The notes beneath the pieces are model-generated. The model saw only the letters and a list, made by a program, of their open reading frames with translations, was not told the DNA's origin and ran no database searches. A stretch of DNA of 64,000 bases, taken from the NCBI GenBank assembly GCA_020698575.1, contig CM036247.1, positions 30,294,431 through 30,358,430 on the forward strand, read 5' to 3'. Made by a program: the position numbers and the translations under genes. Shown in pieces: positions 34,105 through 46,100 of this stretch; position 1 is the stretch's first letter; each line of letters starts with the position of its first letter. The DNA is from Bostrychus sinensis (taxonomy: Eukaryota; Chordata; Actinopteri; Gobiiformes; Eleotridae).

Positions 34105-36660
34105 CCTTAAAAACTGCAACTGCAACTTTATTTATAAAGCACTTTACAAACAACTAAGTCGACCAAAGTGCTGCACAAGATAAAATATAAAATCAAACTT
34201 AAAAATATATATACAAATCCATAAAAGCATAAAAGGTAATAAATACAAATAGATAAATAATCAGATAAATAATGTCAACATCTCAAACTGTGTCAAAGGC
34301 CAATGAGAACAAATGGGTTTTAAGAACAGATTTAAAAACAGGTACAGAGGAAGCCTGTCTAACGTGCAAAGGCAGCTCGTTCCACAGTCGGTGCTGCCAC
34401 TGCGAAAGCTCTGTCCCCTCTAAGCTTACGGTTAGTTTTAGGCACACTCAGGAGGTGCTGGTCAGCTGACCTGAGTGACCATAAAGGAGTGTGTGGGTGC
34501 AGGAGCTCAGAGAGGTACAGTGGGGCAAAACCATTTAGACATTTAAAAACAAATAACAGAAGTTTAAAATGGATTCTGAAGTGTACAGGCAGCCAGTGCA
34601 GGGAAGATAAAATCGTAGTGATGTGCTCATATTTGCGTGTGCCAGTTAAAAGACGTGCAGCCGCATTTTGCATGAGCTGCAGTCGAGAGATTGAGGACTG
34701 GCTTGCTCCGAAATAAAGTGCATTACAGTAATCCAGCCGGGTGGTAATAAAGGCATGGATTACTGTTTTAAAGTGCTGTTGTGTCAGAAAGTGCTTTACT
34801 TTAGCCAGCTGCCTCAGATGGAAGAAACTGCTCTTGATCACTGATCTAATCTAGCTGTCAAGCTTGAAATTTGAATCCATTTTAAAACCTAAGTTCACAA
34901 CTTCCACTTTGACAAACTGATTTAAGGAGCCCAGGTCTACAGGAGAGACACCACAAGTAGTACTGGGTCCAAATAACAGTATTTCAGTTTTAGAATCATT
35001 AAAACACAGAAAATTCAATGCCATCCAGGTTTTAATATCATTTAAACAGTTTTGTAGCTGACTAATAGAAAAACCATCCTTCTTTTTCAGAGGAACATAA
35101 ATTTGGCAGTCATCTGCATAACAATGGAAGGAGATACCATGTCTCCTAAGAATGGAGCCCAGGGGCAACAGATATAAAGAAAAGAGGACGGGGGCTAAAA
35201 TTGAACCCTGAGGGACACCATAGGAAAGAGGAGCTGAGGAGGACTCTAAGTCTCCCAGGCGCACACAGAAGGTTCTGTCCATCAAATAGGACCTGAACCA
35301 GCTCAAAGCAACACCCCTGATACCAACCCAATGTTCTAAACGCGAAATTAAAATATCATGGTCCACTGTGTCAAATGCAGCAGTTAGGTCAAGCAGTATG
35401 AGCACCACACAGTCACCAGAATCATAGGCTAAAAGAATATCATATTTGATAATGTTAAAAGGCAGGTTTGTCTCGAAAATCACGGGCATGTGATCTGAAA
35501 ACACGGCGTCACAAACCCTTAAATCAACAACGGGGAGAGCACGTGCTAAAACCAAATCAAGCGTGTGTCCCCGTTCCTGTGTGGGTACAGACACAGACTG
35601 TGTTAAATTAAAAGAGTCAATAAGGTTTAAAAAGTCTTTTGCCATAGGCTTGTCCGGACAACACACATGAATGTTAAAATCCCCAACAATAAGGAGAGAG
35701 TCATATTTTATTGTGACCTCCGCCAGGAAGTCGGCAAAGTCATGAATGAAATCCTTATTGTATTTGGGTGGTCTGTAGATCACCGCGCACAGTACAGGAC
35801 GAGAGCATCCCAGCTCAAATAAACACAGTTCAAAGCTGTGGAAGGAGGCAGATAGTGAGAGCTGCTTACATTTATAAACACTCTTGTAAATAGTGGCTAT
35901 TCCTCCACCCCGGCCTGACGCGCGTGGCGAGTTAAAATAACAACAGTCAGAAGGGAGAAGTTCCGCAAAAGCGCTGGACTCACCAACATTCGCCCCCGTC
36001 TCCGACACACAGAAGAAGTCCAGTTCGCTGGCTATAAAGTAATCTTTAAGAATGAAAGTCTTGTTCATGAGTGATCTAGCGTTCGCGAGACCAAACCTGA
36101 CAGACGCCGGAGGATCAGTTGCCAGAGAAGCCCGGCGTACATGCTGTAGATTCCGCAGATCCGCTCCACGTTGCCGCGGACGCGGAAAACAAGGGCGGCA
36201 GGGCTGCAGCGCATCCGATCCGATGATCGGTACCAACCAACCGTGGACTGGCTTCAGCAGCAGCTGCGATGGGAAGAGGCGATGATAATATCCCAAATGA
36301 GACGAAGAAGCCGAAGAGCAGCGCGCCAAGCAGGCCTTCAGCCTTACCAGCCTCCCACCGCGCTTACCTCGGCGACGAAAGCGCTTCTTCCGGGTGCGCG
36401 GCACAGGTACGCGGAGAAGGTGTGCCGGGATCCCCAAAAGTACTGGGGTTAAAGTTTCATGCCCATCCTGCGAATTGCACACTAGGTTTGTAGAAAGCCT
36501 AATATCCAACAGAGTTTGGCGGTTATAGACAAGAAGAGAGTTGACATTATGACTGATTAAAGTCAGAAACAATACAAAAATAATAAAAACTGGCAGCGGC
36601 AGACGACAAGCCACACACACTGGCGCCATCTTTTCCACAATGCTCCTCACACTGCTAACA
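34105..36660 (-). mobile_element. L2-like LINE, internally deleted, with one nonsense codon
   Basis: Minus-strand reading frame from 36650 to 34359. Endonuclease part: GLANARSLMNK, GDFNIH (about residue 325), SDHMPV (about 387). The frame then passes directly, at about residue 403, into reverse-transcriptase motifs LDLTAAFDTVDH, GVPQGSILAP and YADD (511-514), so the linker and RT fingers are missing. A TAG at 34851-34853 interrupts the frame before the C-terminal part (RLDYCNALY, LHWLP). The 3' end has a short TTGCAG repeat. The insertion is absent from the homologous site near 50890-50910. Confidence 0.88.
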
Positions 36661-36787
36661 AGAATCGCTCAGCCATCCACTAATCACCACACATCATACA
36701 GCTATTTGATTTTTTTTTGCATGATACAGCTTTAACCTGATTCGAGCTTTCTCTGAATCTCCAGAATGGTTGGATGATAATGTGTAA

Positions 36788-37190
36788 CTGTAGATCAGTG
36801 GTTCCCAAGCTTTTTGGCTTTCTGTACCCCCAGGACCTGATTTAGTTCTGGTTTGGTCCCAGCTTAGTCCTGGTTTAATCTTAATTTGTCATGGTTTTAG
36901 GCATGGTTTAGTCCCAGTTTAGAACTAGTTTAGTTCTGATTTTAGACCTGTTTATTCCTGGTTAAGTTCTGTTTTTTTTCTTGGTTCAGTCCTGGTTTAG
37001 TCCCTGTTTTATCTTTCTTTAGTGTCCCACCCCTCACTATAGTCCTGGGTTAGTCCTGATTTATTTTAGTCTTTGAAAGCCAAATACATAAAGATTCTAT
37101 AAATGATCAAATAACTCCACGTACCCCTTGCAATGTGCTCGTGTACCCCTAGGGTCTCTGTACCCCTGGTTGGGAAACACTGCCGTAGAT
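36788..37190. mobile_element. hAT-like MITE with internal minisatellite, copy 1
   Basis: The ends CAGTGGTTCCCAA and, on the complement, CAGTGTTTCCCAA bound 36796-37182. Flanking 8-mers CTGTAGAT and CCGTAGAT differ by one base. Inside, diverged units of TTTAGTCCTGGT repeat many times. Same element at 51036-51424. Confidence 0.75.
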
Positions 37191-38240
37191 GGTGATGTAC
37201 TTGGACCTCTGTTGCCATTTGACCCAAATTGTTGTAAAAAGCTCCTCCAGTTGTTTTTATCAGTATGACTCACTTTGTCCTAACTTTTTAAAGACGTGTC
37301 GCTGCCATCAATTTCAAAATGAGCTTTCATTTTTCAGGAAATTAGATAGTAAAACATCAACATTTCATGTGTTGTATGTTTTCTATTGTGAGTAAAATAT
37401 TGGGATATGAGATTTTTAAAAAATATGACATTTGTTTGTATTGACATTTCACACAGTGTCATGACTTTTTGGAAAATTTGGCTTAGTGGTTGGCCACACA
37501 TTTGACTTTTATGTCACAGTAAATTTACAAATGTAACTCTACAATGCTAAGACTGAGTACACCTTTCTTGTCCTTTGGTGGAGCTAACTACATGGAACAT
37601 TAAATAAAGACAAATCCACAGCATTAAATGGCTCCTACACACAGTACATACATGGATAGTTAAAGTTGTAGTAGATACAAGTTAACTGATCTTGTTTATA
37701 TAAAAATGAAAGGGCCTGTTACCCAAAGCATTAAGAGTGTTTAAAATAACTGATGTTGTTTCAGAAGATTTGTGAATGTATAAAACTGCTGCTGTGACTA
37801 CTGTAGCAATAGAAATCACACTTTTACAGAATACTTTTGATAAAATACTCAATACTGAATGAAATGAAATATAAGTATATCAGACTTACCTCTGGTCCTG
37901 CAGTCTGTTTTAAGTTTAAAAAATATATTAAAAAAACGTTATTTTAAAGCATTGACATGTTCACCCATGCACACTGAGAAGTATAATGTAGCCTACTGCA
38001 CAGTCTGCTTCAGTGCAATTTCTCTTTTTCTCTTTAAGTGTGAAATATTACACTTTCCACTTACAAGAAACCTGCTGCTTCCTTTTTGCTGTTATTAAAA
38101 TGCCTACTGCAGCACTAAAGGCCTGATATTTTAAGAGAGGTGCTAAACTGTGTGTACTGTTTTGAAGAAAATGGTGCTGCTCCTTCGTCTGTGCTGCTGT
38201 GGTGAAGCAGACTTGTTTCTTATTGTTGAGATCCATTTAC
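37191..38240. other. Gene A upstream flank, no gene seen
   Basis: AT-rich DNA homologous to 51433-52490. It contains a 15-base exon-like motif at 37890-37904 (minus strand), listed under findings. No protein-coding exon can be supported. Confidence 0.5.
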
Positions 38241-38249
38241 ACAGCTTTT

Positions 38250-38510
38250 TGCGCAGGTCAGGGACAAGGCTCTGGGATAATGTTGGGCTGTAAACAAAAG
38301 TTCTATAAAGTGAAAGTAAAACTGTGCCACACTTCTGTCTCTTTCATATCTGTTTAAAACTTACTTTGTATTTCAAGTTTAAAAGTCACATTAGACTCTT
38401 TCACCACATTCTGTAGAGTGGTCATCTGTGTCCTGTTACCTTCTTTATAAGTTAATGCCCTTCTTTAAAAGTATTGTCTGTGCTGATCATGATACTTTTA
38501 ATAAAATAAG
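38250..38510 (+). pseudogene. Decayed copy 2 of the 3' end of gene 1
   Basis: GCAGGTCAGGGACAAGG and GGGATAATGTTGGGCTG correspond to the last codons and stop of gene 1. TGATCATGATACTTTTAATA and AATAAAATAA match its 3' untranslated end. It is separated from any upstream exon, so it is a relic carried by the duplicated unit. Confidence 0.7.
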
Positions 38511-40015
38511 GAACAGGAACCAATGTTGAAGAAAAATAAAATTCAAGTTCTTAAATATTGAACTACTTGAGCTAAAGATTTTAAGTTCTGCATTGATGCA
38601 CACTCCTAACTTCTGTCTTTTTTTTTTTTTAAATGAGTTTGTAAAGAAATCAGTAGAGTACATATGAAAGTTACACTGACCTGCATAGAGTTGATTCTTA
38701 TCTGACGAAGGTGACACATTTATTGTAATTTTTTTCTCACAAATATATTTGATGCTGACATATATAGAAAATGCTGATATATTAGACAACTTAAAACAAC
38801 TCTGTCAGCTGTGTCAGACTAAAAAAATCGGATGAGTTGATGTCTGAAGAGTTGACACAGGAAGGTTTTTGTTCCACAAACACATGAAGGACCTGTAGCA
38901 GCGACTTTCTTTTAAACTATACACTAGATAACAACAGAGGTTATTTTAGGAGACTGACAATCCTGGGTGTGACATATAAACTATTAATAATAACATGAGA
39001 AATACTGAAAAACTATACAACTTGCTTGATTTTGTCAGACTTGGATACATTTAACAGTATCTGAAAATGACCAGTATCCTGCTAAGTTTACTGTTTCTAC
39101 TCATATGACAGGATTTTATAGCCTTTTCACCTATGTCTGACAGAGCTGACAAAAACCAAGGATACAACTCTAAAACGTAATAATACCATGGTGGATCAGT
39201 GAACAACAACTTTGCTTGAAAATAAGACACTAATTATTTACTTTGATCTTAAAGACTTTTAGCAACAGTAGTTGATTTTTATGCCGGTAATTGTTTATTA
39301 CAGAGTGAAAACTTGACTTGGGTACATGACATAATAAGGTTGTTTTTCACATTATGAAAATAACATCAATACTGTATTGGAATGGTCCACTTTTCCACTC
39401 AGCTTGTGTTATTTTGTTCCAGTTGTATGTGCCTCTTAGTATTTTGTAACAAGATGGAGAAATATTTGTTTCCACTTTAGCAAAATGAACCTTGTGGCTT
39501 TCATTAACAGACTGGTCTAAACTATTATTGACAGACCTCAGATAACATTTGAATAACCTTAGCCCAGGACATGGGTAAGTTCAGGCAGCTCCAGGAAGTA
39601 CGAGCCCAGTCTCCAGCCACATTAATGTCATAATAATATTTTATTCTTTTTAAACAAATATAATTAAGAATAAAGAGAAGGAAACAAACAAACAAACAAA
39701 AAATAGCAATCAGACATTAAAAATAATTAACCAAAGCTTGGGAACATAGATCTGTGGGAACATAGACACTCCCTCAGCTCTGATGTGCTCCATAGGAAGA
39801 CCTTTGAACATCTCCCTGTACCACATTTATAAAGCAGGATTACAGAAGTCGTATGGTCTCAAAGAGAAAAACAAAACGTTTTTTGAAAAGAAAATATGGA
39901 CTCAGTGCTAACACTGGTCCAGTCTTATTTAGTACAGTCCAGAAATAAAGAAGATTCTATTTACAGCAGTAACAAAAGGAGTTGTGCTACAGTGGATGTA
40001 CATGTACTGTATGTA
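38511..40015. other. Region beyond the 3' end of gene B
   Basis: AT-rich, no gene. The part 39545-39665 recurs at 52805-52930. A minus-strand AATAAA (TTTATT at 39640-39645) is the likely poly-A signal of gene B. Confidence 0.5.
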
Positions 40016-40198
40016 TTACTCATGAGCTTTGACTTCTTCCACTTCTGACAGTCCTGGGTCTTCTCTGCATCGTGCTGTCCTCCTGAAGTTCACCTGGGAG
40101 TTACTGACATCCACCTCCTCCTCACTTCTGTCTGAGTCACAGAGCTGTAGACGTGTCTCCTTTAGTAATGCATCAATGTTCTCATAGTCTGCCATCTC
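40016..40198 (-). CDS. Gene B exon: tail 4, ITIM tyrosines lost
   Basis: Acceptor GGTATCTTAG, 183 bases, stop TAA at 40016-40018. EMADYENIDALL keeps the Grb2-type site; EEEVDVSNSQVNFRR aligns with EDEVDVKYSQVNFRT of A, with asparagine in place of the ITIM tyrosine. It ends EEVKAHE instead of AQYSELKI. Confidence 0.85.
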   Translation of the reverse strand, partial: EMADYENIDALLKETRLQLCDSDRSEEEVDVSNSQVNFRRTARCREDPGLSEVEEVKAHE

Positions 40199-43100
40199 CT
40201 AAGATACCAGATATCAGGGTTACATTACAAAGAAATGCATAAAAGTTTAATCGACATAATAGCTGTGATAATCAGCCATTTTATGCTCTGTCCAGTCCCC
40301 ACTCTTGCCAGCAGGGGGCGTCAGGCATCTAATCCAAACATCCTCTGAGTTGTCAGCTCTCTTACCTGTTGATCTTCAGGAAGGTTCACGGGACCAGATG
40401 TGTCAATCCTGTGGAAACACAAAGAAATCCCATGAATCTGTCCACATCTGTCTATGTGGGATGTTGAATGGTGTCATGTGATGGAGTCTTACGTGATGTC
40501 TGCTGTGTGCTGAAGCCCTGGCTCCTCTCTGCTGCTGCTGCCATTGTCCCACTCTCTCTGAATCAGATAATACAAACACATTTACTGTTGAACTAAAACC
40601 TGGCTTTTGTTCTTACATGAGAGAAACATCCTTCTGATAGCTCCACTTGTGGAAGGGTCTGGAATAATGAGCAGAGAAAAATGAGTGTTTACCTGTTTGA
40701 AACTTTGAGGAAGTTCTTACCTGACGTCTGTTTGGAGTTGCTTCCTGAGTTTCTGACTTCTTTCTTATGACTCTGATCAGTCTAAAATATGAAGGAGAAT
40801 TGAGTGACTATTAAATTAAAGACTTTTAATAAAAATGTGTTTTATTATTAATAAAATACCTGTAAATAAATATAGGAAGTAATACAATAAGCGCTAGTTT
40901 AAAAGCAGGGAGGATGTACTTCACATAGCCTCCTGTAGAGACAAAGAGAAAACACACAAGCAGAGTTTAATAAGGCCTTTCTAATTGTGATTGCTACAGT
41001 ACATACATGTCTAGGATAGTCTTGGCTTTCTTTTGGTCACCACTTACCGTCTTGGAAGAGGCTGACAGGTTCAGACGTGGTCTCACTGATGTTGTTTTTT
41101 GCAGTGCAGTAGTAGACTCCGGGCTGAGTGGACACAACAGTGTAGGTCCTGTTCTCTGACACTTTGTCCTCTCTGCCCTCCGTCCTCCTGTACCAGGTGT
41201 ACAGGCTGACCGGGGGGAAGCTGTGGCTGCTGCAGCTCAGAGTCACTGACCTGCTCCCATCAGGGCTCTGCACCTCCTCTGCTCTCACCACCTCTGTGTG
41301 CTTTGGACCAACTGAACACAAAATAATAAGAGTCAGTACAGTGGGACATGACATGTTTAAACACTTCTAAAGGCTTAATGATTTGAGAGATTGATGGTGA
41401 CAATGACTGGTGATAAGTGATTAAACATCACAACAGTGCTTAGAAACACAGACTAGTGATACAACACTGCACCACACATAGAAGGTGACATTTTGGGATC
41501 TGTGTGGTGGCTCAGTAGTTAGTCCTGCCTCACACCAAACATTTCTGTGGGTTTTTTCTACGTTCTCCTGTTTCTTTCAAAGGCATGCATGTATATGTAA
41601 ATTCATACACTGAGCAGATGTCAGATGTTTAACTTAGAGGCAGAGTCTGTATTGGTATTGTTCCTGTACCATGCAATGATTTCCAGTACAGAATCATGAC
41701 TGGTATTAATGCAGTGTTACTTGAGGTCCCAAAGATAACCAGCATCCAATAACCAGTCTGGAATGTTTCCCATTGAAACCGTTTGGGAAGAGGACTTTCA
41801 GTGAAGTGTTTGCAGCTGACTGGATTGATTCATTTTGGCCAATCATAGCAGCAACATAACTACACAACAACCTGCAAAAACAATATTATATTTAGTAACA
41901 ATATACTTTTGCTGTTTTGTGAATGTATAGTGGCATATGTTAAGTTTTCTGGCTTTGCAATGTTCTTAACACGTATAGCTAAAGATGCTTGATGCTGTCA
42001 ACAAACCTAAAATCCACCCACTCATGACAGTTCTGCCACAGATACGGCCTGCCCTGCCTGCGGTGCCAACCCAAACAAATCAGGCAAAGCCTGACTAATC
42101 CAGTTTGCTGTGCAAGGTAAATTACAAATACATCCAATACTAATGTAGGAAGACTGGACCTCCAGCTGGAAATTTCAGATTCAAATCTTTAATCCAACTC
42201 TTAACTTAACAGCCATGCCTCCTTCAGATGTGGAAAAAACACAAGACAACCTTGGAAACCTCAGATAATAAATTTGTTTCAGATAATAAATTGGACATGT
42301 TTTCTGGGTTGAAAACGCAGCCGAGCCAGGACAATGGGCCATAAAACTCTCTAGCTGCCACCTTGATGGACCCAGAACACATCCCTCTGGTGGGACTTGG
42401 CCTATTTTAAAATACATGCAATAAGACGACCTCCTAGTGACCATTTCAAGACAGATATGAAATTCATTTATTCATAAATGAATTACTCTGTGTCATTTTC
42501 TTCATCTACTCATGAAACCAAGTATATACATGTTGTTTTGCAGGACAATGTCATAAATGAGTTAAAACTGTATTGTTAGATTTATCATGTTTATTAGTGA
42601 TCGGATACATGTTTCGTTTACTACTATTGCATTATTACATGTGATAATTCATTACAGTGTGACAAACATTCATTGTTTACTATCTGAGATGGAGTTTAAT
42701 TAACATGGCACTTTATAAAAGTAACCCAGTCTGCACCAAATAAATCCCACCAGGTTGAATATACGCCTCAGGGAACACCCCTGAGTTCACCAAAGTTAAA
42801 TACAGCCTCTTTCTTTGTTCTAGTTGTTGTCTTCCAATACAAATATTAGCCTACATAAAGGTCCTGTCTATGAATGTAAACACCTAATACTTAAGTGTGT
42901 CTTCCAATGTACTGTTTTGCTTATTTTTGTTCATAAATTCATACTTAATTCAATTTAAGTCGAGTTTCAAGTGATCTAATTGTATTTGTTTGAGTCCCTG
43001 AGTGGTCAAGATCTCTATATCGTTCAGATCTTGGGTGTTTTGTAGCTTAATGTTTCTTGGTTACCAACCAGGTGGTGCCCCAGTATTCAACTGAATATAT

Positions 43101-46100
43101 TTTTAAGCTAAAACATTTCCTACTTGTTATAATTTTGCCTCACTAATACTCAGACATCTTCACAGGAATAAATAATATTTATACAACTGCACATACACAA
43201 AAAACACATTATACAACTATACATAGACAAACATAAACCAGACAACACAGAGCAAGTGTGTAAAAGGAAAACAAAAGAGAGTGGAGGGAAGTGTGTCTGT
43301 GTATGTGGGACTGAGATGTAAACGAGAGAGTGAGTGAGTGAATGGATCTAAATGTGGATCAGATTCATCTGCAGGAACAAGTGTCAACAATAATCTGTTG
43401 AAGTCTCTGTTTGAACAATGAAACAGACGTCAGAGATAAAAGTTTGAACGTTTTTGTAGCCTATAGTGTTTTCACACATCTGTCCACAGCCCAGTGTGAG
43501 AAAGTGTGTAATACACATTTCTAGGGCAGTCATGGGCTCAGGTGTGACTGTATGGTGCCCAGACGACTCAGAGTCATATAATCCACAAAATCTTGAATTT
43601 TTTTTTTTTTTTTTTTTCAACATTTTGCCGGCGAGAATTTTTCACATTTTTCACATCGTCACAAGTTTTGTTTTGTTTATCTAAATTGGGATTGTAGGAA
43701 AAGTGAATCATTAGGAGAAATTATTGTCTGTCCCATGGCTCTCATATTAGACCCAATTTGCAATATTTCTTCTGTGTAATTACTCACATTTGACTTTAAC
43801 CTCGGCCGGCACTGATGTTCCTTGTCCGATCTCATTGTGGGCAGTACAGCTGTAGAGGCCACTGTCACTCACACTGACTGACTCCACACTGAAGGTTGGC
43901 CCAATGTGCACAGTGAGGTGTCCCCTGGTCCAGGTCACAGAGGTCACAGGAGGGTGGCTCTGAGCTCTGCAGTGTAACTTCAACGTCTCGTTCTCTTTGA
44001 TCACCAGACCTGGATCAGCCTGGACTGTCACCTTCTGAGGACCATCTGTAGATACAATCAGAATCAAATACAAGTGTCACCTTCACTGTGTGCATTTATA
44101 CTGAAATGAATTTAAATTTGTTTCTACCTGTGAAGAAAAAAAAAAAAAAAAAGTGTTTATTTGAAGTCATGAACAAGATTATGTTTGAAAAGTGAGATAT
44201 AAACTGTCCACAAACTGTGAGAACAAACTAACCAAGTCCCAAAGTTAAACTGGGCTTAAATAATATTGTGTAACCAGTGTGAGTGTGTAAATGTTTACTC
44301 ACATTTGACTCTGAGCAAGCTCCTCGTGCTCTCTGACCCCAGACTGTTGTGAGCGGAGCAGGTGTATTCTCCTGAATGGGCTGAGCTCACAGTGACAGTG
44401 TAGCTCAGAGAGTTGAGGGCAGTCTCTTTCTGAAGCTCTTCTGTAGAACCCTCTGAGGTCCTGCTGAGGGTCAGGGTGGAGTTTGGAGAACTTTCTACAC
44501 GACATGTGATGGAGACTCTCTGACCTTCTGTCACCTCTGTCTCCATGGACAGAGTCAGTTTAGTGGGAGGATCTGTGGATAAGAAACAATGTTATTAAGG
44601 ACTGCCTATTTTGCCTTCACTCGTAGACAACAGGCCTATACATGCTTTCAGTAGTACACTATAACACCAGTTAGTGTAGGGGCAAATCAGTAATGAGACA
44701 AACATAATGCTGCAAAATCACGCAACTGCCCTCCTGCTACAAAGTAGGATAGTGCCTTCCATCAGTTCCCATTTTTACAATGGATATTTTTCCTGACACA
44801 ATCCTTTTCATTCAGGCTTAGGACTGTCACAATGTGTGCCTGGGCCCTGTACTATGATGCTATGGAACTTATTTTTTATCTTATATTGTACTTATCATGC
44901 TCCTGACCAGTTTAGCCATTAATATCCCATATAAAAGATGGTTCTGGGATCATCTGGAAAGATTCTGTGGTTACTTCATCTGACATATGGTCCAAGTTCT
45001 AGAATACAATGACATGGATGACTGAGGATTACCAATTACTTACACTGCACCTCTATACACAGTTTTCTGCTGTGGTCTCCTGAACCAATTGTGTTTTTGG
45101 CACTGCAGCTGTAGCAGCCCCCATCTGTTCTTTGCACTCTCCTCAGTTCCAGACTGTGTTCAGCTGTGGTCTGATGGTAGTTACTGTCTTGGTACCAGTA
45201 GTATTCATGAGCAGCAGGGTTGGCTTTAGTGTTACATTTGAAAACCACAGAGCCATTAACTGCTACTGTGCTGCTTTGACCAACGATTTCAATGTTGGTG
45301 TTCTTTGGTTTATCTGCAACAAACATACAATTACTGTATTACTTTTCCTGATCACTCCATTCCCAATAAAAAGCAGAGGACAAATGAAGTCTTTTATTGT
45401 AATTAGCAGAAAGCATTTCTGTCAGTCATCCTACATGGAAGTCAACAGCCATTTTGTAAAATGAAGCAAAGGATTATGTAGAAAAGAAAGTTAAATGGAC
45501 CAACATGCACCTAGGGTTTAGGTTTGGATGCTTGCATTAACTTATTCTCACTTTTACATTCTTTTTCAAGTTGTTTTTGCAAAGTGCAGTTTAATTTACT
45601 GTCAGTTCTGTTCTGTTTGTGAATTACATGCAGCTGAGACTCACGTTGAACATCTATCTGCAGTGGACTTGACTGTGTGGTAGCCACAGTGTTTACAGCT
45701 GAGCATCTGTAAGAGCCACTGTCTTCAGACTGCAGACTTTTATCATATGTCTGACCCCAGGTCAGTCTCTGCTCATCTTTATACCAGGTAAATGTGTGCG
45801 GTGGTGGGTTGCTTTGGATCACATTACAGATGAGTGTAACTGTTTGTCCTTGTCTGTATGGAGGTTGATATGATACTCTCACCTCTACACTAGGGGCATC
45901 TGAAACAGAAGGGCCAGTATAAGATTTTTAAATTTTTAAATGCTAAATGAAAAAAAATCTGTTGAAATACTAAAGTGTCTTACATTGAACATCTATCTGA
46001 ACAGTGTTGGATCTTTGTGTTCCATGTTTGTTGTGAGCAGTACAGAAGTATTCTCCACTGTGTTCAACCTGAACATGGTTAATCTTCCAAATGGCTCCAG

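Noticed and set aside
36052..36493. Plus-strand frames near 36.2 kb
   Set aside because: They are antisense to the N-terminal part of the LINE frame, and GC-rich for that reason.
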